64,000 bases of DNA, from positions 124,001 through 188,000 of the forward strand of contig NZ_CCAT010000065.1 in NCBI RefSeq assembly GCF_000612845.1, given 5' to 3'. Source of the DNA: Clostridium ihumii AP5 (GTDB lineage Bacteria; Bacillota; Clostridia; Clostridiales; Clostridiaceae). This document shows, in pieces, positions 35,560-44,807 of this stretch. Position 1 is the first letter of the stretch, and each line of letters starts with the position of its first letter. The position numbers were made by a program, and so were the translations under genes. The notes below the pieces were generated by a model, which was not told the DNA's origin, did not search any database, and saw only the letters and a program-made list of their open reading frames with translations.

Positions 35560-36333
35560 CTATTTTCTTGCTATTTCATTAACTGCTTTTCCTAAAGATT
35601 CATCTAAAGTTTTTAATACCTTTATTGTACTTTCAAATCCTCTCATTGTGGTCATCATGTCCGCCATCTCATCTACTGTATTTACATTTGATTGTTCTAA
35701 CCCATTTTGAATAACAAACGCATTAGATCTAGTTGGAGCTTCATTAGTCTTGTATAAGTTATGTCCACTTTTTTCTAAATTATCATAGTTTTGAAAATCA
35801 GCTATTTCAAATTGATAATTTAGATTACCATTAATTTGAATGTTACCTAATTTATCAGCTGTTATTTCGCCATTTCCAATTCTTATTTGTTCTACAGCTC
35901 CAGTTCTAGAATTTCTACCAAGTACATAATCTCCACCTTGAGTTATTAAATATCCTTCATTATCTACTGAAAAATGTCCATCTCTAGTATATGCAATTTG
36001 GTTATTATCTCTTTGACGTACTGTAAAAAAACCGCTTCCATTTAATGCAAAATCCTTTGAACTATTCGTATCTTTAATAAATCCTTGTTCAAAATTAGTG
36101 AATTTGCCATTTATTTCAGCTCCATTTGATAAAGTTCCTATATCTGTTTTATAATTTTTATTATTAAATCTTTTATCTTTATTAGAAATCATAACTTCAT
36201 CAAAACTTTTTATAGATAATTTTTCTGATTTATATCCTGTTGTATTTACATTGGCCATATTATTCATAATAACATTTTGTTTTGCTTCACTAGTTATAAG
36301 TCCCGATGCTGCTGTATATAATGATCTTATCAT
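35560..36333 (-). CDS. flgF: Flagellar rod protein FlgF-like (FlhO)
   Basis: 257 residues with MIRSLYTAASGLITSEAKQN, the NNMANVNTTGYKSE rod motif and the C-terminal NVNTVDEMADMMTTMRGFE. It is a FlgF/FlgG-family rod component; in Bacillus the pair is called flhO-flhP. The RBS GAGG lies inside the 3' end of the preceding small membrane ORF, whose TGA overlaps this ATG. Confidence 0.85.
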   Translation of the reverse strand: MIRSLYTAASGLITSEAKQNVIMNNMANVNTTGYKSEKLSIKSFDEVMISNKDKRFNNKNYKTDIGTLSNGAEINGKFTNFEQGFIKDTNSSKDFALNGSGFFTVRQRDNNQIAYTRDGHFSVDNEGYLITQGGDYVLGRNSRTGAVEQIRIGNGEITADKLGNIQINGNLNYQFEIADFQNYDNLEKSGHNLYKTNEAPTRSNAFVIQNGLEQSNVNTVDEMADMMTTMRGFESTIKVLKTLDESLGKAVNEIARK

Positions 36334-36563
36334 TTTTTCACCTCGTTATCTTCAATTTTAACCTTCATTTGATCTTTGTATTCCATTCCCATTTTACGAG
36401 CTCTTATCTCGATTTGAGCATCACTTAAATTATAAGTTAGCTTTGATATGCCCATTAAAAGTGAACCTATAAGTATACCTATACCTATACCTAATATAAT
36501 TTTTTTATCTTTTAGGGAGTTTTTTATTAAATCTATTTTATATATAATTCTTTTATTAATAAT
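36330..36563 (-). CDS. Small single-pass membrane protein with non-ATG start
   Basis: A 77-codon frame whose TGA overlaps the flgF ATG. Product: basic N-terminus (KRIIYKIDLIKNSLKDKK), a glycine-rich membrane segment (IILGIGIGILIGSLLMGIS) and a charged tail with KMGMEYKDQMKVKIEDNEVKK in two pieces. No ATG, GTG or TTG exists upstream of the membrane segment in this frame. AAGGGGG precedes ATT at 36563 and ATT at 36560 at usable spacing, so an ATT start is the best guess; ATA options follow. It overlaps the 3' end of the DUF6115-like gene. No family recognised. Confidence 0.6.
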   Translation of the reverse strand: MINKRIIYKIDLIKNSLKDKKIILGIGIGILIGSLLMGISKLTYNLSDAQIEIRARKMGMEYKDQMKVKIEDNEVKK

Positions 36564-37045
36564 ACTTCCCCCTTTCCCATTTCCAACTTTTCAGCTATTT
36601 CCTCAACTGATATATTTTTCTTACAAAGTTCTCTTATTTGTTCAATTTTTACACTATTTTTTTCAAATTCTTCATTATATGTATGATAGATTTTTTCCAT
36701 ATTATTATTATCTAATTCATAATTTCTATCATTTTTGTTTATATTATGTATAGATATTTCATTTATAACATCTTGTTCTTTTAAATTATTATCGTTATAA
36801 ATCACGTTTCCTTTACTTTTAAAATTCGATATTTCTTCTTTTAATTCCTCTATTTCAAGTTGAAGGTCTAAAATTGTTTCACTAAATTCTCTTCTAAGCT
36901 TCCCTATTCTTACATCAACCTCATCTATTTTTTTCTCTTCATAACTCAATATTTGTGAAAATCCACTTTCTTTTTTCATAGATTTTAAACTAAACACTAT
37001 AATAGTTATCCCTATTATGAGTAATACAATTAACACAGTTAACAC
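36533..37045 (-). CDS. DUF6115-like coiled-coil membrane protein of the flagellar operon
   Basis: 170 residues: N-terminal membrane segment (about 2-20), coiled coil (about 35-75) and a C-terminal helix-turn-helix-like piece reading NISVEEIAEKLEMGKGEVLL. Proteins of this layout occur between sigD and flhO/flgF in clostridial flagellar operons. Function unknown. It starts two bases after sigD ends. Confidence 0.65.
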   Translation of the reverse strand: MLTVLIVLLIIGITIIVFSLKSMKKESGFSQILSYEEKKIDEVDVRIGKLRREFSETILDLQLEIEELKEEISNFKSKGNVIYNDNNLKEQDVINEISIHNINKNDRNYELDNNNMEKIYHTYNEEFEKNSVKIEQIRELCKKNISVEEIAEKLEMGKGEVLLIKELYIK

Positions 37046-37047
37046 CT

Positions 37048-37773
37048 CTAATTGATATCATACTTCATTTTTTTAAGCATTTTTCTTAAATTAATTATAG
37101 CTTTACTATGAAGTTGACAAACTCTTGATTCAGAAACCTCTAAAATCTTTCCTATCTCTTTTAAAGTAAGCTTTTCATAATAGTATAATGTAATTATTAA
37201 TCTATCTTTTTCTCTCAAAAGGTCTATGGCATTAGACAGATATTCTAACAATTCTTTCTTTTCTAGTGATTTTTCTGGTCCAATAACTTTCTTATCTTCA
37301 ATTTTTCCGATAAGTGCTATATCATCATCATCACTAAACATTAAACTTTCTAAAGATACCACCGAAATATAATTTATATAGTTCTCTATTTTACTAAGCT
37401 CTGATACTGTTATTTCCATTTCTTTTGCTATTTCACTTTGAAGTGGCTCTCTTAATAATTTATTTTGAAGTGTTTCTACTGCTTCATTATATTTATTAAG
37501 TTTATCCATAGCCCCTTTAGAAATGGGGCTATTTTTTCTTAGTTCATCTATCATAGATCCTTTTATTCTTATTGCTGCATAAGTAGAAAACTTCATTCCT
37601 TTGCTTTCATCAAATTTATTAAAAGCATCCATAAGTCCTATCATGCCATAACTTACTAAATCTTCATATTCTACATATTTAGTTTTACCCATAATTATTC
37701 TAGATGCAATATATTTTACAAGTGGTATATATTGCTCTACTATATGTGCATTTTCATTTTTTAGAGTATTCAA
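37048..37773 (-). CDS. sigD: Flagellar sigma factor (sigma-28/sigma-D, FliA/WhiG family)
   Basis: 241 residues with region 2 (YEDLVSYGMIGLMDAFNKFD, about 36-55; GMKFSTYAAIRIKGSMIDELR shortly after), region 3, and region 4 helix-turn-helix (LTLKEIGKILEVSESRVCQLHSKA, split, about 200-225). It directs late flagellar gene transcription. Start overlaps the stop of the PilZ gene by four bases. No flgM anti-sigma gene is in the window. Confidence 0.92.
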   Translation of the reverse strand: MNTLKNENAHIVEQYIPLVKYIASRIIMGKTKYVEYEDLVSYGMIGLMDAFNKFDESKGMKFSTYAAIRIKGSMIDELRKNSPISKGAMDKLNKYNEAVETLQNKLLREPLQSEIAKEMEITVSELSKIENYINYISVVSLESLMFSDDDDIALIGKIEDKKVIGPEKSLEKKELLEYLSNAIDLLREKDRLIITLYYYEKLTLKEIGKILEVSESRVCQLHSKAIINLRKMLKKMKYDIN

Positions 37774-38429
37774 AGAGCTTCACCTCCAGAAGTTTTAAGC
37801 ATTCGTCTCATTTCCATAAAAATATATCTTATTACTTTCTCTCTTTCAGTTTCTTCAATTTCAAGAAAGTCTATTCCACATAGATATTTTCCATTTCCAT
37901 CTTCTTCTATTCTAACTACTTTACCTAAAATTATAATTTCTTCATTTAAATTTAAATTAATTATCATATAGTCATCTAAATCTGGTTTTTCCGACATTCT
38001 CATCCTTATTCCGCCACCACTTAAATCAACTGTATAGCCAACTTTAAAATCTAGAATATCATAACTCATAAGTTCTTTTTTAGGATATGTCTTTAAAAGA
38101 TAATAATTTATAATTCCTGTATAGCTTATTCTTACATATTTTCTTCTTTGAATTTTCTTTATATCATAAGGTTCACCTAAAACTATAAGTGGAACTTTAT
38201 CATACTTGCGACCTTCAACATCAAATTTGAATTTATAAACTCCACCTTTTTTATCATTATAAATTGCCTCATACTTTTCACCTTGTCTCATTGCAACATA
38301 AGTGCTATTTATTGTAGGTATTAAAATCGCAATGTTTTCATCTTCTACATCTTGAATTATAGTTTTGGCATATCCATCTTCCGTAATTATTTCTAACTTT
38401 GTATTTGGATGAAATTTTATATTACTCAT
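37770..38429 (-). CDS. PilZ-domain c-di-GMP receptor, YcgR-like flagellar brake
   Basis: 219 residues. N-terminal YcgR-N type domain, then PilZ with both c-di-GMP motifs: RRKYVR (RxxxR, about 112-117) and DLSGGGIRM ([D/N]xSxxG, about 150-158). Family members bind c-di-GMP and slow the motor by contacting stator or switch proteins. Location between flhG and sigD supports a motility role. Confidence 0.85.
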   Translation of the reverse strand: MSNIKFHPNTKLEIITEDGYAKTIIQDVEDENIAILIPTINSTYVAMRQGEKYEAIYNDKKGGVYKFKFDVEGRKYDKVPLIVLGEPYDIKKIQRRKYVRISYTGIINYYLLKTYPKKELMSYDILDFKVGYTVDLSGGGIRMRMSEKPDLDDYMIINLNLNEEIIILGKVVRIEEDGNGKYLCGIDFLEIEETEREKVIRYIFMEMRRMLKTSGGEAL

Positions 38430-38440
38430 TATATATCCCC

Positions 38441-39310
38441 CTACGAAAAAATATTAAAAATTCTTTTAAATAACTTTTGTATATTTCCATTGTTTTCTTT
38501 TATAAGATATCCTTCTATTTTTTTTGCAATATCTTCTATATCTTTTGTAGATTCAGCCTTAGGATATTCTATACAAACCGGAACTTGCTTTCTTACAGAT
38601 TTTATAAGTTTTGTATCTTCCGTGATCATACCTAAAAATTCTAAATCTATATCTAAAAACTTGTTTGCTGCATTTTTTAATTTAGAAAATGTTACCGTAC
38701 CATCTTGTATCTCTATAACTCTATTAACTATAATTTTAGCTTCTTTCTTTATTTCGAACTTATTTATAGCCTTTATTAAACTATATGCATCTGTAAGTGA
38801 TGTTGGTTCTGGTGTCGTAACTATTAAAAGTTCATCACTACATGATATAAATGCAAGAATACTTTTATTAATACCCGCTCCTGTATCCATAAGTATATAA
38901 TCAAATCCTTGTATACTTTCTAACTGATTTAAAAATTTTTGCCTTTGTATGTCTGTTAAATCTTCTACTCTTGAAAGTGCTGATCCACCAGGTAATAATT
39001 TAATTCCCATTGGACCATCTATTATTACCTCTTCTATGTTTTTATCATTAAATATGATATCAAACACACTATATCGTGGAAAACAGCCCATTAATACATC
39101 ATCATTTCCCATTCCTATATCTGCATCAAATATTAAAACTTTTTTCCCCATTTTTTGTAATATAATAGCTAGGTTTACTACTATATTACTTTTTCCAACT
39201 CCACCTTTTCCTGAAGTTATAGTTATTACTTTAGTACCGATTTTTTCAAATTTGTTACTCACTGTATTTTCATTTGCTAATTGCCTTAATTTTGATGCTT
39301 GGTCTAACAT
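38441..39310 (-). CDS. flhG: FlhG (YlxH) MinD-like ATPase controlling flagellar number
   Basis: 289 residues with deviant Walker A ITSGKGGVGKS (31-41), DADIGMGNDDVLMG and DTGAGINKSI. Stimulates FlhF GTPase and limits flagella number or positions. An N-terminal activator helix (LDQASKLRQLA) is present. It overlaps flhF by seven bases. Confidence 0.92.
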   Translation of the reverse strand: MLDQASKLRQLANENTVSNKFEKIGTKVITITSGKGGVGKSNIVVNLAIILQKMGKKVLIFDADIGMGNDDVLMGCFPRYSVFDIIFNDKNIEEVIIDGPMGIKLLPGGSALSRVEDLTDIQRQKFLNQLESIQGFDYILMDTGAGINKSILAFISCSDELLIVTTPEPTSLTDAYSLIKAINKFEIKKEAKIIVNRVIEIQDGTVTFSKLKNAANKFLDIDLEFLGMITEDTKLIKSVRKQVPVCIEYPKAESTKDIEDIAKKIEGYLIKENNGNIQKLFKRIFNIFS

Positions 39311-40482
39311 ACACTACTCTCTCCCATTATCAAGTTTACAAGATTATCTTTTTTAGGACATTCAATATCTTCTGGAACATTTTGTCCTGTTGTTATAAAA
39401 CTAATAGGAACTTCTACTTCCTTTAATATATTTACAATAGAACCATAAGTAGATGTTTCATCTAGTTTTGTTATTATAACCTTATTAAAATTTAATACTT
39501 TATATGCTTCATTTATTATTTTTACATCTTTATCTTTTATTGTTGAACTTAAAACCAAATTTATATTTTTAGAATTAGCTTTTTCTACATATGCCCTTAA
39601 TTCTGAGATTTGCATTGTATTTTTACTACTTCTTCCTGTAGTATCAATTAATACAACATCACAATCGTCCATAGAATTTATTGCAATTTCCATATCTTTT
39701 AAATTAAAAACAACTTTAAATGGTATATTCATTATCTCAGCATAAGTTTTTAACTGTTCAACTGCACCAATTCTATAAGTATCTATTGTTATTAACCCTA
39801 CTTTTTTCTTTTCAATTAATGCAAGTCTACCAGCAAGTTTTGCTATAGTGGTTGTCTTTCCTACTCCTGTGGGACCAACAAACACTATATTTTCATTCAT
39901 TTCTATTGGCTCTATTTTTATTTTTTTAGTTATTAATTCTTTAATCTCTTCTAATCTTTCTTTTTCATCATTAATATCTTTTGTCTTTTCCAGTAGTTCA
40001 TTTCTTATCTCTTTACATATGTCCTGTTCTTCTAAAAACTCTTCTACTTTATTTACTTCTGCATTAGTGCTGTTAACTAAATTATTAATCATATTTTTCA
40101 TTTCTTTAACTTCATTAAAAAGTAAATCTTGGTTTTTATTAGATGACATTAAATTAGTTTCTCTACTAATGTTATCCTGTTTTCTTATTGGTTCTTTATT
40201 TGACTCACTATTTTTTAACAATGCTTCTATTAAATTTTGTTCTATATTTGTTTCATCTTCCACTAGCTTTTGTTTTGCTACACTATATGTTTTAGGTGCT
40301 GATGACTCACTACTAGACTCTATTGCTGCTGTAACTTCAATAAGTTTTTTAGAAAATAAACCTTTAATTCCTTTTTTCTTAATTTTCCTTTGACTAATTA
40401 TAACTGCATCTTTCCCAAGTTCTTGTTTAACCTTGCTTATTGCTTCATTTGCACTTTCACCTATATATTTTTTTATTATCAT
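39304..40482 (-). CDS. flhF: FlhF SRP-type GTPase for flagellar placement
   Basis: 392 residues: N-terminal basic domain (1-55), variable linker, then NG GTPase domain with GPTGVGKT (203-210), DTYRIGAVEQL, DTTGRSSKN and TKLDETSTYG. Recruits early basal-body components to the membrane. Start overlaps the flhA stop (four bases); flhG follows. Confidence 0.93.
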   Translation of the reverse strand: MIIKKYIGESANEAISKVKQELGKDAVIISQRKIKKKGIKGLFSKKLIEVTAAIESSSESSAPKTYSVAKQKLVEDETNIEQNLIEALLKNSESNKEPIRKQDNISRETNLMSSNKNQDLLFNEVKEMKNMINNLVNSTNAEVNKVEEFLEEQDICKEIRNELLEKTKDINDEKERLEEIKELITKKIKIEPIEMNENIVFVGPTGVGKTTTIAKLAGRLALIEKKKVGLITIDTYRIGAVEQLKTYAEIMNIPFKVVFNLKDMEIAINSMDDCDVVLIDTTGRSSKNTMQISELRAYVEKANSKNINLVLSSTIKDKDVKIINEAYKVLNFNKVIITKLDETSTYGSIVNILKEVEVPISFITTGQNVPEDIECPKKDNLVNLIMGESSVC

Positions 40483-42545
40483 TGTACTGAAACAACTCCT
40501 TCGGCTTTAATATCTATATCATTAGGTATTTCATTTAAAGATAATACAACAATTTGAGGGAAAACCATTTCTATTAATTTTCTAAAAGCCGGCCTTATCT
40601 TAGGTGATACTAATATTACTGGTATATTATTATTAAAATATGTAATATCAAGTAATTCTTTTATAGCTGCAAATATTTTAGTAGTAACATCTGGATTTAT
40701 AGTTGGGAATGAACCCTGTGGTGATTTTTGTATACTATTTGCAATTAAATTTTCTAAGTTAGGATCTACCGTAACTACAGTTATTACTTTTTCTGATTCT
40801 ATAAGTTCACTGCATATATTTCTTGACAATGCAAATCTTACATATTCAGTTAATACCTCTATATCTTGTGTATTTCTAGCATTATCAGCTAATGATTCTA
40901 ATATTGTAACCATATCTTTAATAGATACTTTTTCTTTTAATAAGCTTTGTAATACCTTTTGAACTTCTCCAATAGTCATTAAATCTGGTATAAGTTCTTC
41001 TACAACAGTACTGTATTTTTCCTTTACAGAATCTATAATCATTTTTGTCTCTTGTCTTCCTAATAATTCATATGAATGACTCTTTATAGTCTCTGTTAAA
41101 TGAGTTATCATAACTGTTGTTGGATCTACTACTGTTAATCCTTTAATTTCTGCCTCTTCTCTTTGGTCTTTATTTATCCAAATTGCTGGTATACCAAAAG
41201 TTGGTTCAACAGTTCTTATGCCTTCCATTCCTATGCTTCCACCAGACGGATCCATACATAAAAACATATTTGGCATCAATTCTGCTTTTTCTATAACAGT
41301 ACCTCTAATTTTTATTACATACTCATTGCTATTTAATCTTAAATTATCTCTAATTCTAATGGGTTGTACAACTATTCCCATCTCTATAGCACATTGACGC
41401 CTTACTGAAGCTATCCTTTGAACTAAATCTCCTCCTGCTGCATCATCTGCAAGTGGTATTAATCCATAACCTATTTCTATTTCTAAAGGTTCTACTGAAA
41501 TTAAAGTCATAACATTTTCAGGTTCCCTTTTTTCTGTTTCTATTATCTCTTGTTCTTCTATTTCTATCTCTTGTTTTACTTTTGCTTTTTCATCTTTTAA
41601 CAGTAAATATGCACTATATCCTGTTAATGCAGCAAGTGCCCAAAATACAAGTGTAGGCATTCCAGGTATAAAAGATAAAACAACTAGAATAATTGCTGCC
41701 ATAGCTATTACTATAGGAAATGTTGTAAGTTGTCCACCTAATTGTTTACCAAAGTTCTCATCACTACCTGAACGAGTTACTAATATACCTGACGCTGTAG
41801 ATATTAGTAATGCTGGTATTTGTGATACAAGACCATCTCCTATTGTAAGAATTGTATACTTACTTGCTGCTTCTCCTATGGAAAGACCATTCATCATTGC
41901 ACCAATTACTATACCTGCAATAATATTTATTAGTGTTATTATTATACCAGCTATGGCATCTCCTTTTACGAACTTAGATGCACCATCCATAGCTCCATAG
42001 AAATCTGCTTCCTTTTGCAAGTTTCCTCTTCTAATTCTTGCGTCTTCTTCTGAAATCATACCTGCATTTAAATCTGCATCTATACTCATTTGTTTACCTG
42101 GCATAGCATCTAGTGTAAATCTTGCTGATACTTCTGATACCCTACCAGCACCATTAGTAATAACTACAAACTGTACAATTATGATAATCAAGAACATAAT
42201 TACTCCAACTACATAATTTCCACCAACAACGAACTCACCAAAGGTTTCTATTATTGCCCCTGCATATCCTTTTCCTAATATAAGTCTTGTTGATGACATA
42301 TTTAGTGCAAGTCTAAATAATGTTGTTATAAGTAACAATGTTGGAAATACTGACAATTGTAATATACTTGTTGTAAACATTGTTATTAACATAATAATAA
42401 CTGACACAGTTATATTTATTGCTAAAAGAACATCTAGTATAACTGATGGAAGTGGAATTACCATCATAAGTACAATTCCAATAACTCCAAAAGCTATAAT
42501 AATATCTATATTCTTTTTAAATTCTATATTTTTAAAAGCTGCCAT
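40479..42545 (-). CDS. flhA: FlhA, flagellar type III export gate protein
   Basis: 688 residues: eight membrane segments (about 15-320), with the FHIPEP block LDAMPGKQMSIDADLNAG near residue 143, and the large cytoplasmic ring domain to the C-terminus (RIRDNLRLN, LIPDLMTIGEVQKVLQ). It forms the nonameric export gate. Separated from fliR-flhB by 123 AT-rich bases. Confidence 0.95.
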   Translation of the reverse strand: MAAFKNIEFKKNIDIIIAFGVIGIVLMMVIPLPSVILDVLLAINITVSVIIMLITMFTTSILQLSVFPTLLLITTLFRLALNMSSTRLILGKGYAGAIIETFGEFVVGGNYVVGVIMFLIIIIVQFVVITNGAGRVSEVSARFTLDAMPGKQMSIDADLNAGMISEEDARIRRGNLQKEADFYGAMDGASKFVKGDAIAGIIITLINIIAGIVIGAMMNGLSIGEAASKYTILTIGDGLVSQIPALLISTASGILVTRSGSDENFGKQLGGQLTTFPIVIAMAAIILVVLSFIPGMPTLVFWALAALTGYSAYLLLKDEKAKVKQEIEIEEQEIIETEKREPENVMTLISVEPLEIEIGYGLIPLADDAAGGDLVQRIASVRRQCAIEMGIVVQPIRIRDNLRLNSNEYVIKIRGTVIEKAELMPNMFLCMDPSGGSIGMEGIRTVEPTFGIPAIWINKDQREEAEIKGLTVVDPTTVMITHLTETIKSHSYELLGRQETKMIIDSVKEKYSTVVEELIPDLMTIGEVQKVLQSLLKEKVSIKDMVTILESLADNARNTQDIEVLTEYVRFALSRNICSELIESEKVITVVTVDPNLENLIANSIQKSPQGSFPTINPDVTTKIFAAIKELLDITYFNNNIPVILVSPKIRPAFRKLIEMVFPQIVVLSLNEIPNDIDIKAEGVVSVQ

Positions 42546-42668
42546 ATCATCATCCTCTACTTTAGTTTATATTAGGCTTAATATTAAAACATAATATTTT
42601 TACTTATTCTTTAAACTATTATTCATATTTCTAATTTCATATTAAAAATTCTTCATTTGTAACCTAAT

Positions 42669-44510
42669 TTACTTTTTTAATTTATAAACTACAGCTAAAA
42701 TCTCTGCTACAGCTTGATACATATTGTATGGAATTTCCATATCAATATCGACTTCTTTATATATAAGTCTTGCTAGTTCCTTATTCTCAATTATTGGAAC
42801 ATCATTTTCTTTTGCTATTTCTTTAATTTTTATAGCTACATTATCTGCTCCTTTTCCAACGACCATTGGAGCTTCACCACTGTTTTCAGTATATTTAAGT
42901 GCTATAGCTATATGTGTAGGGTTTGTTATTACCACTGTAGCATCTGGAATATTTTGCATCATTCTACGCATAGACATTTCTCTTTGCTTTTGCTTTCTTT
43001 TTCCTTTTACTACTGGATCTCCTTCTTGTTGTTTAAATTCTTCTTTAACCTCTTGTTTTGTCATTCTTAAATCTTTTTTAAATTGATATAATTGATATAC
43101 ATAATCTGCTACCCCAATTATAAATAGTACTAAACTTATCTTCTTAAAGATTTCTATTATTAAATCTCCAAAACTTGAAATTGTTGCTGCTAATCTTAAA
43201 TTTGCAAAATTTAAGATATTATTATAATTAGATAGTATAAACTTATATCCAACATATCCGATAATACATATTATTACAAGATTTTTTAATAAATCTACAA
43301 CAGCTTTCATAGAAAACATTCTTTTAAATCCACTTATAGGATTTATTTTTTCAAATTTTGGCTTCAATGGATCTGTTGTAAACATTTTTCCAACTTGTAT
43401 AACATTAGCAACAATTCCTATCACCATTATTGGTAACGCAACTGGTAAAAATATCATTATCAGTCTTAAAACTACTGTTTTTATTATCATAATAGTGTTA
43501 TTAGGATCTAAGTTTAACGTAGCATAATTTGAAAAAAACATTATTAAAATTTCTTTCAAATTGTTTAATATATATTCTAATAAGAACATCAAAACAGCTG
43601 TTATACCCAAAAGTCCTATGGCTGATGTAAACTCCTTACTTTTAGCTACTTGACCTTTTTTTCTAGCATCACTTTTCTTTTTAGGTGTAGCTTCTTCAGT
43701 CTTATCACCGTTTTCATTAGCAAAGAATATAAGTATACATGGCATAATGTTAAATAATCCCCGTATAGCTTCTAACATTTTGTCAAAGTTATCTATGAAA
43801 AGATTCATAAATACTGGTATTGCTAAAGATACAGTTAAAAGTCCCAACATTATTTTTATAGGTATACCTAACATCATAATATTAAGTTGTGGCATAACCC
43901 TAGCAACTAATCCTAATGTAAAATCAGTAATTATTATTACTAATATAATAGGTAACGCCATTTTAAACCCTATTGCAAAAAACTCTATTATTACATGTAT
44001 CATATATGTAAATATTTCTGGCTTTATTACAAAGGTGCCCACCTTAACTAAGTTAAAGCTTTCCACTAATGCTGTTATTACTAAATGATGTCCATCAACT
44101 AATACAAAGACTATAAGACATAACATATAAAAAAATCTTCCAAGTATTGTTACCGATTCACTTGATAGTGGGTCAAATGCAGCTGACATTGAAAAAGATA
44201 CATGAAAATCTAAAAATTGTCCTGCCATTTGTGCCATATAAAATACTACTGTTGTTATAAAACCTAATAATAAACCAATTAAAATTTCTTTTCCTATTAA
44301 TACTGAAAAAGTAAATATGTCATTAATTGCTACTATATTTCTTCCTACTATAGGTACTAATATAAATGTAAGTATCAATGATAATCCAATCTTATATCTT
44401 TGTGGTACACCATTTGGGAAAAAAAATGGTACATAAAGCACAAAAGATGTAAGTCTTGCAAATATCAAGATAAATACTAAAAATTCTTGTAAATTTACTG
44501 ATTCTATCAA
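42669..44510 (-). CDS. FliR-FlhB fusion protein of the flagellar export gate
   Basis: 613 residues in one unbroken frame. Residues 1 to about 258 are FliR (MIESVNLQEFLVFILIFARL, membrane segments). From ANENGDKTEEATPKKKSDAR (264-283) it is FlhB: four membrane segments, basic cytoplasmic linker and the autocleavage motif NPTH at 530-533. FliR closes the export-gate helix and FlhB wraps it and switches substrate from hook to filament after NPTH cleavage. Fusion fixes their 1:1 ratio. Such fusions are known in clostridia. Confidence 0.94.
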   Translation of the reverse strand: MIESVNLQEFLVFILIFARLTSFVLYVPFFFPNGVPQRYKIGLSLILTFILVPIVGRNIVAINDIFTFSVLIGKEILIGLLLGFITTVVFYMAQMAGQFLDFHVSFSMSAAFDPLSSESVTILGRFFYMLCLIVFVLVDGHHLVITALVESFNLVKVGTFVIKPEIFTYMIHVIIEFFAIGFKMALPIILVIIITDFTLGLVARVMPQLNIMMLGIPIKIMLGLLTVSLAIPVFMNLFIDNFDKMLEAIRGLFNIMPCILIFFANENGDKTEEATPKKKSDARKKGQVAKSKEFTSAIGLLGITAVLMFLLEYILNNLKEILIMFFSNYATLNLDPNNTIMIIKTVVLRLIMIFLPVALPIMVIGIVANVIQVGKMFTTDPLKPKFEKINPISGFKRMFSMKAVVDLLKNLVIICIIGYVGYKFILSNYNNILNFANLRLAATISSFGDLIIEIFKKISLVLFIIGVADYVYQLYQFKKDLRMTKQEVKEEFKQQEGDPVVKGKRKQKQREMSMRRMMQNIPDATVVITNPTHIAIALKYTENSGEAPMVVGKGADNVAIKIKEIAKENDVPIIENKELARLIYKEVDIDMEIPYNMYQAVAEILAVVYKLKK

Positions 44511-44527
44511 AATTATCCCACCTAAGC

Positions 44528-44791
44528 CTATATATTAGCTATAATTGAAAATATTTTACGAGTAAATGACATTATTACATTTCCTGTAAATCCTGCCATA
44601 AGCACTCCTACTAATGCAACAGCTATTATTTTAGGTACAAAGGTCAAGGTTTGCTCTTGTATTTGAGTTGTAGCCTGAAAAATACTTATAATAAGTCCTA
44701 CTACTGTAGCTACAATAAGCATTGGTCCTGCTATCATAAGACTCACTCTTATTAGTTCTCTCATAAGTGATATAACTAACGTTTCTGACAT
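44528..44791 (-). CDS. fliQ: FliQ, flagellar export gate protein
   Basis: 87 residues, two membrane hairpins, with GPMLIVATVVGLIISIFQATTQIQEQTLTFVPKI in the centre (about 21-54). Four copies form part of the FliPQR gate. Lies between fliP and fliR-flhB, 17-18 bases from each. Confidence 0.94.
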   Translation of the reverse strand: MSETLVISLMRELIRVSLMIAGPMLIVATVVGLIISIFQATTQIQEQTLTFVPKIIAVALVGVLMAGFTGNVIMSFTRKIFSIIANI

Positions 44792-44807
44792 AAAACCTTA
44801 CCTCCCT

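Noticed and set aside
36448-36753. Plus-strand 101-codon ORF opposite the DUF6115-like gene and small membrane ORF
   Set aside because: No RBS or promoter, composition typical of antisense; the opposite strand has two overlapping, better supported frames.
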